NCBI RefSeq assembly: GCF_000331305.1
Contig: NZ_KB217481.1
Coordinates: 30,665 to 94,664, forward strand
Length of the DNA: 64,000 nucleotides
Direction of reading: 5' to 3'
Source: Calothrix sp. PCC 7103
GTDB taxonomy: Bacteria; Cyanobacteriota; Cyanobacteriia; Cyanobacteriales; Nostocaceae
The position numbers and the translations under genes were made by a program. The notes beneath the pieces were generated by a model. It saw nothing but the letters and a program-made list of their open reading frames with translations. It was not told where the DNA came from and ran no database searches. Shown piece by piece: positions 62,422-64,000 of this stretch (positions within the stretch are counted from its first letter, which is position 1; every line of letters starts with the position of its first letter).

Positions 62422-62727
62422 ATGAAAATACAAATAAAAATTAATGGTGAAGAATTATTACCAGTTAGTAGCATTGATAGGGTAGTTTGGGGCGCCGAAC
62501 AAGCTGAGGCTTTAGATCGGCTTGTGGAAGAATCAGGTCTTACACTTAGGGTCATAGCTCAAAAATCGGGAGTATCCCACTCATACATCGATAAGCTGCG
62601 AAGGAACACAGGAGCTACTGATTTAGAGGTTTTAACAAAAGTTCTGGCAGCTTTAGACCAGACATTGTATGCGGTGTTTAAGCCACCCGCTATTGAAATA
62701 TCATTTGACAACTTAGTGACAGAATAG
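62422..62727 (+). CDS. HTH (Xre/Cro-type) regulator, 101 aa
   Basis: Residues about 25-85 form an HTH (AEALDRLVEESGLTLRVIAQ, SGVSHSYIDKLRRNTGATDL, EVLTKVLAALDQTLYAVFKP). The protein is divergent from the Rep gene and may regulate it. The ATG at 62422 is preferred to the TTG at 62413. No toxin partner is adjacent, although the HTH resembles antitoxin-type regulators. Confidence 0.75.
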   Translation: MKIQIKINGEELLPVSSIDRVVWGAEQAEALDRLVEESGLTLRVIAQKSGVSHSYIDKLRRNTGATDLEVLTKVLAALDQTLYAVFKPPAIEISFDNLVTE

Positions 62728-63538
62728 GCTTAAAATCTCGCAGATATTCTGTATATGCTCAGTATACAACTAGCTAACCCTACAAAGATATAGTTTTCCG
62801 TGATTAGAACACTAGAACCAGATTTTACGCTTTCGGTTTTTGCTGGATATGCATTATACAAAACTATTCGGTGTAAAAACACAGTGGTGCTTCAAAACTT
62901 ACACCGAATAAAAGTGAAACTGCTGCTGTACAAGGAATACAACTAAAAATAAGAATAAAGGTAAATTTAAGTTTTAAAGATTTGGATTTTCGAGCAGCAT
63001 TAAATCGCGCGTAGATTATCGACGCACGAAGGCGCCATATTCAAGCAGTATCGGTATGCCCACGGGCTGATGTTTGGGTTCATTGCGACTATATCGTCGC
63101 CTAATATCCCAAAAATGCTAAATTCAATCATATGGGTTGAATATTATTTATTCGAGGTATAAAACAGGCGCCAAACTTAAATTAGTCGCTGGCGCCATAA
63201 CTAGGGCATTAAAGTGATTTATTTATTCTGCTCCCCACTTTAACTTAACTGCGAGTACACTTATTTCAGTATCTGCATCATAGATTGCGAGGTCTATATC
63301 ACGGGCGCCACCAACTAAATTTTCTTCTATTACACCACCGTTATATTTAAGACAGTTATAAGTCCTAAATAAATTTGGTTCTTCAGTAGTTGTTATGCTA
63401 AATTGTTAAATAAAGATGTCAACTATTATTAATTTATTGTAAAAAATATTACAAAAATGCTTGATAGGATTGACTTGTAAGTCTTATTTATTATTGACTG
63501 TATGTACGTTCATTGTATTTTAGGGTACATTTACAGTC
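62728..63538. other. Gene-free interval of about 810 bp
   Basis: No coding sequence is supported. It contains copy D of the 46-bp family, GGCGCC sites at 63032, 63168, 63189 and 63304, and an AT-rich stretch before the transposase start. On the minus strand LFSTFN... short frames near 63230-63390 may be decayed. Confidence 0.4.
62865..62910. repeat. 46-bp-family inverted-arm element, copy D
   Basis: TATTCGGTGTAA (62865-62876) and TTACACCGAATA (62899-62910) are perfect 12-bp arms around a 22-bp centre, 2 bp longer than in copies A to C. Confidence 0.85.
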
Positions 63539-63994
63539 ATGACTAATAAAAAAGATATAAAAATCTTATCACAAATTCTGGATATAGACGAAGTAAAAGT
63601 TATATCGCACAGCATTTATAACGAAATTGGAATAATTTTACGAACAGAGCCAATAAAGCTGTATAGTGTATGTCCATCTTGTGGTACGGAGAGTCATAAA
63701 CTACATCAAAACCATCGTCATATTATTAAAGATTTACCTTTTGGAGAGAAACCAATTTTTTTAGAAATAAATCGGCGCCAATTTAAATGTAGAATTTGTA
63801 AAAAACCGTTTAGTGAAGAATTTGAGTTTGCAAGAAAGAAAAGAACCTATACAAATCGCCTTGCAAACAAAATAATACAAGAAGTTTTAGAAAACGACAT
63901 ACATAGCGTGGCATCAAAAGGTATAGTCACAACAGAAGAGATAGAAAGAATGTTAAAAGATGCATCTAGAAAAACTAAATTTAACAAAACCTAA
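63539..63994 (+). pseudogene. ISL3-family transposase N-terminal part with frameshift
   Basis: The frame encodes the ISL3 zinc-finger region: CPSCGTESHKLHQNHRH, DLPFGEKP, INRRQFKCRICKKPFSE and a following RTYTNRLANKI. It stops at 63992. Near 63968, after DASRK, the other frame reads KLNLTKPKNL without a break to the window end, the expected ISL3 continuation. One A of the A-run (AGAAAAACTA) lost or gained explains this. It could be a decayed copy or a programmed frameshift; the rest of the element is outside the window. Confidence 0.75.
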
Positions 63995-64000
63995 GAATTT

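Overview
The window looks like part of a large plasmid, or a plasmid-derived island, of a filamentous cyanobacterium. The composition is AT-rich, the NYN, FGE, EAD and cyAbrB families are typical of Nostocales, a CyRepA1-type replication protein lies at 58033-62109, and the palindrome GGCGCC recurs well over 100 times, apparently in the role of the usual HIP1 octamer. The genus cannot be fixed from this sequence.

Bases 1-20 kb are a type III-B CRISPR-Cas locus. In order it holds a WYL-like regulator (TIGR03985 type), an M48 protease, an RT-Cas1 fusion, cas2 and array 1. The RT-Cas1 gene is split by a 645-nt ORF-less group II intron directly after the YADD codons. Then come an NYN protein, a coiled-coil membrane protein and a bacterial ubiquitin-like conjugation cassette (Ubl, E2, JAB-E1 fusion). 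The effector genes cas10/cmr2 (GGDD present, no HD domain), cmr3, cmr4 and cmr5 follow, then array 2 with a decayed cas2 tail and a duplicated leader and terminator, a double-RAMP protein, a CARF-HEPN nuclease and array 3, which has a different repeat. No cas6 is present.

Bases 20-36 kb carry NTPase-based conflict genes, all on the minus strand. One is an EAD1-NB-ARC protein with 13 TPR units encoded by a homogenised 126-bp tandem repeat. The others form a five-gene operon (alpha/beta hydrolase with adaptor, VMAP-like adaptor protein, MoxR ATPase, vWA-like/FGE protein, FGE protein). The two FGE domains end in regions that differ mainly at NNC and NNT codons, as expected of targets of a diversity-generating retroelement that lies outside this window. 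Secreted proteins follow (SNase, PhnD-like, SH3 lipoprotein).

Bases 36-43.5 kb are gene-poor. They hold decayed fragments, three hypothetical genes and a 3.4-kb region full of iteron-like clusters, palindromes, hairpins and one strong terminator, a candidate replication or partition region. A cyAbrB regulator follows.

Bases 44-58 kb are a minus-strand train of about 23 mostly unrecognised small genes. They include one gene cut by an IS630 element whose pre-insertion frame can be rebuilt, and a possible DNA-modification group: a DpdA/TGT-like protein, an ASCH protein and a protein resembling thymine-hypermodification pyrophosphorylases. The right end has CyRepA1 with an overlapping 38-codon leader ORF and an opposing terminator, an HTH protein, and the start of a frameshifted ISL3-type transposase.
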